DNA from: Amphritea sp.
GTDB lineage: Bacteria; Pseudomonadota; Gammaproteobacteria; Pseudomonadales; Balneatricaceae
Length of the DNA: 9,036 bases
Assembly: GCA_018067325.1 (NCBI GenBank)
Contig: JAGPUU010000353.1
Span: forward strand, 1-9,036
Reading direction: 5' to 3'
Part shown: piece after piece, positions 7,374 to 9,036 of the stretch
Layout: each line of letters starts with the position of its first letter
Numbering within the stretch: position 1 is the first letter of the stretch
Program-made: the position numbers and the translations under genes
Notes under the pieces: model-generated
Database searches by the model: none
Told to the model about the DNA's origin: nothing
The model's input: only the letters and a program-made list of their open reading frames with translations

Positions 7374-8333
7374 ATGTTGCAGAAAAAGCTACTTATCACA
7401 TTAACAACTTCACGGGGCTCCCGTCAGTATACTCTGGGCCAGCTGGCTCGGTATCTGCTTGCCCTGTTTTTGGTAATGGCGGTGTGTAGCTTTTTTGTGT
7501 CCAATTTGTTGCTGGTACAGACTTCTGATGCTCTCGAAAATCTGGAGGAGGGTATTGATTCTCTTTCAAGTCAGTATGAGATGACCCTGGGTACGCAGGA
7601 ATTTCAGAAAGGTCAGCTGGATCAGCTCTCTCATACGCTGCAGGAGTTGCAAGTTGAACGTGACCAGCTGCAGGAAGAAAATTTCCGTATCGGCGAGCTG
7701 AATGACACCCTTGATGCCAGTCTCTATGGGCTGGAAGATCTACTGGGCTTGCCTCCCTCTGAGGATATGTCCAGTGATCGCGCAGGCGAGCTGACAGTTA
7801 TGACTAATCAGCGGTTGTTTTTTCTCAGTATTATGCCAAATGGAGAACCTATTCAGGGTCTGCGTATTAATGATGGATTTGGTATGCGAATGCATCCGAT
7901 ACGCAAAGAACGGGTGATGCATAATGGCATCGATTTTAAAGCTAAGGTTGGCACGCCTATCTACGCCACGGCGGATGGTGCGGTTGAATATGCCGGATTT
8001 AACAAGGCTAGCGGCTTTGGTAATCTGATAATTATTCAACATGGGCTCGGGTTTAAAACCTATTATGCCCATCTGAGTAAACTAAAAATTAAAAGTGGAT
8101 CTTATGTTAGCAAGGGACAGCTGATAGGCTTGAGTGGTAACACTGGAGCCTCAACGGGGCCGCACTTACATTATGAAGTGCGCCACCTTTATAGAGCGAT
8201 TAATCCTGAGCCATTTGTGGCATGGAATATAGGTAATTTTGATTCACTGTTTTCAAATGTCAAAGGTGTAAAATGGGCTTCCTTACAAAAACTGTATCCG
8301 CTAAATCAGGCACTGCAAACGGCTCAGCAATAA
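7374..8333 (+). CDS. Membrane-anchored M23 (LytM-type) metallopeptidase, bactofilin-linked
   Basis: This 319-residue protein is predicted to cut peptidoglycan cross-links in the periplasm. A short cytoplasmic N-terminus is followed by one membrane helix (about 25-48), a periplasmic coiled coil rich in Leu, Glu and Gln (about 53-115), then an M23 domain (about 165-282). The zinc ligands are visible as His183 and Asp187 in MHNGIDF and His266 in GPHLHYEV. The second catalytic histidines are His233 (YYAHLSKL) and His264. All are present, so it should be active, unlike the degenerate EnvC/NlpD-type members. An in-frame TAG two codons upstream fixes the ATG at 7374 as the earliest start; the GTAGGG before it is too close to be an ideal ribosome site, and a TTG at 7377 is an alternative. 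The gene overlaps the bactofilin gene downstream. This architecture and context match LmdC/Csd1-like shape-determining hydrolases. Confidence 0.9.
   Translation: MLQKKLLITLTTSRGSRQYTLGQLARYLLALFLVMAVCSFFVSNLLLVQTSDALENLEEGIDSLSSQYEMTLGTQEFQKGQLDQLSHTLQELQVERDQLQEENFRIGELNDTLDASLYGLEDLLGLPPSEDMSSDRAGELTVMTNQRLFFLSIMPNGEPIQGLRINDGFGMRMHPIRKERVMHNGIDFKAKVGTPIYATADGAVEYAGFNKASGFGNLIIIQHGLGFKTYYAHLSKLKIKSGSYVSKGQLIGLSGNTGASTGPHLHYEVRHLYRAINPEPFVAWNIGNFDSLFSNVKGVKWASLQKLYPLNQALQTAQQ
8262..8268 (+). promoter_or_regulatory. Ribosome binding site fixing the bactofilin start inside the M23 gene
   Basis: AAAGGTG lies at good spacing before the ATG at 8273, wholly within the M23 coding sequence. It decides for the overlapping start. 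The next in-frame ATG is at 8369, beyond the M23 stop, and starting there would remove the first strands of the bactofilin core. Confidence 0.65.
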
Positions 8334-8734
8334 CCATCATTGCTGAAGGTAATAAGTTTAGTGGTGATATGAGCATTGTCGGAAAAATGCATATTGATGG
8401 GGCTTTTGAAGGCAATATCTCTTCTCTGGATAATATCTCAATTGGCAAGAACGGCCATGTACATGGGGTTATTAAAGCTAACTACATCACCGTATGCGGG
8501 CTGCTAGAAGGCGAAGTTACCTGTGATGAATTGCAGATAGACCGTGGCGGTAAAGTGGTTGCGACGGTAGTGAGTAAGATCATGGCAATACATCCGGAAG
8601 GTAACTTTATCGGCGAACGTCGCATGAAAGAAGTCGGTATGATCGAGCATGCACCACAGATAGAGTCGGGTATCGATGCCATCGACTCGCTACCGGATAA
8701 AGTAACTATCTCGGCTGCAGAGGAATCGGCGTAA
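8273..8734 (+). CDS. Bactofilin (polymer-forming cytoskeletal protein)
   Basis: Bactofilins polymerise without nucleotide into filaments on the inner membrane and place cell-wall enzymes. The 153-residue protein has the family plan: a short N-terminal tail (1-20), a DUF583/PF04519 right-handed beta-helix core (about 21-115) built of short repeats with regularly spaced Gly, Ile and Val, and a flexible, acidic C-terminal tail (about 116-153). Core examples are GDMSIVGKMHIDGAFEGNI (31-49) and SIGKNGHVHGVIKANYI (56-72). The first residues, MGFLTK, are hydrophobic then basic, like the short membrane-targeting tips described in other bactofilins; that role is inference. The start overlaps the M23 gene by 61 bases in a different frame, which suggests coupled translation. 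Pairing with an M23 hydrolase is known for CcmA with Csd1 in Helicobacter and BacA with LmdC in Hyphomonas, and supports a role in cell shape or local wall remodelling. Confidence 0.93.
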   Translation: MGFLTKTVSAKSGTANGSAITIIAEGNKFSGDMSIVGKMHIDGAFEGNISSLDNISIGKNGHVHGVIKANYITVCGLLEGEVTCDELQIDRGGKVVATVVSKIMAIHPEGNFIGERRMKEVGMIEHAPQIESGIDAIDSLPDKVTISAAEESA

Positions 8735-8737
8735 ACA

Positions 8738-9036
8738 ATGTGCGAACTGCTTGGTATGAGCGCCAATGTCCCAACCGATATCTGCTTTAGCTTTAGCGGC
8801 CTGATGCAGCGTGGCGGTCAGACTGGGCCCCACAAAGATGGCTGGGGTATCGCCTTTTATGAGGGCAAGGGATTGCTGGTTTTTCATGACCCAGCACCCA
8901 GTTGTGATTCCGAGATCGCCCAGCTGATCAAGAACCACCCAATCAAAAGTAAAACGGTGATTAGTCATATTCGTCAGGCTAATGTAGGGAGTATCTGTCT
9001 CGAAAATACCCACCCCTTTACCCGGGAACTTTGGGG
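8738..9036 (+). CDS. yafJ: Class II glutamine amidotransferase, YafJ family, 3' end missing
   Basis: Reads from ATG 8738 to the window edge, showing 99 complete codons of a protein that is about 255 residues in E. coli. Met1 is followed directly by Cys2, the N-terminal nucleophile exposed when Met is removed in Ntn amidohydrolases. [19 protein letters not shown] (1-19), QRGG (24-27), [14 protein letters not shown] (30-43), HIRQAN (76-81) and [11 protein letters not shown] (89-99) match E. coli YafJ almost residue for residue. The Arg in HIRQAN is typical of the glutamine-binding site of this fold. YafJ family members are predicted to release ammonia from glutamine (or a gamma-glutamyl compound), but the physiological partner is uncertain. 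The start is 3 bases after the bactofilin stop, with GAGGAA (8720-8725) about 12 bases ahead, a slightly long spacing. This suggests co-transcription with the M23-bactofilin pair. Confidence 0.93.
   Translation, partial: MCELLGMSANVPTDICFSFSGLMQRGGQTGPHKDGWGIAFYEGKGLLVFHDPAPSCDSEIAQLIKNHPIKSKTVISHIRQANVGSICLENTHPFTRELW

Noticed and set aside
8690..9013. Minus-strand open frame opposite the bactofilin end and yafJ
   Set aside because: The + strand here encodes an unmistakable YafJ N-terminus, so the opposite frame is a shadow.

Overview
The window looks like a chromosomal segment of a marine-type gammaproteobacterium. The PpnN fragment and the YafJ fragment both read very much like their enterobacterial counterparts. 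The bifunctional PutA, the BktB-like thiolase and the M23/bactofilin pair suggest an Oceanospirillales-like lineage. That placement is inference from protein resemblance and gene content only. I see no tRNA, rRNA, CRISPR array, insertion sequence, phage gene or integration site. Coding density is high, and no gene-free stretch exceeds about 160 bases.

Layout, left to right. (1) The 3' part of ppnN, a nucleotide 5'-monophosphate nucleosidase, enters from the left edge on the + strand and ends at 870. (2) putA runs on the minus strand (881-4027) and converges on ppnN with a 10-base gap. It encodes proline dehydrogenase fused to P5C dehydrogenase but has no N-terminal DNA-binding domain. (3) After an intergenic region with a strong hairpin terminator comes a bktB-like beta-ketothiolase, also on the minus strand (4190-5374). 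(4) A divergent intergenic region of 162 bases leads to + strand genes: an AEC-family membrane transporter (5537-6478) and an AIM24/TIGR00266-family protein of unknown role (6507-7256). (5) A second + strand cluster follows a plausible promoter at 7306-7334: an M23 endopeptidase-type membrane protein (7374-8333), a bactofilin that overlaps it by 61 bases (8273-8734), and, 3 bases later, the start of a YafJ-type class II glutamine amidotransferase that runs off the right edge.

Two functional themes stand out. putA and bktB are catabolic genes: putA takes proline to glutamate, and bktB handles thiolytic cleavage or condensation of acyl-CoAs. They look separately transcribed because a terminator lies between them. 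The M23 protein plus bactofilin form a cell-envelope morphogenesis module of a type known in other bacteria: a cytoskeletal scaffold paired with a membrane-anchored peptidoglycan hydrolase. Here the two are joined by an overlapping start. I found no convincing wholly new system. The least understood gene is the AIM24-family one.
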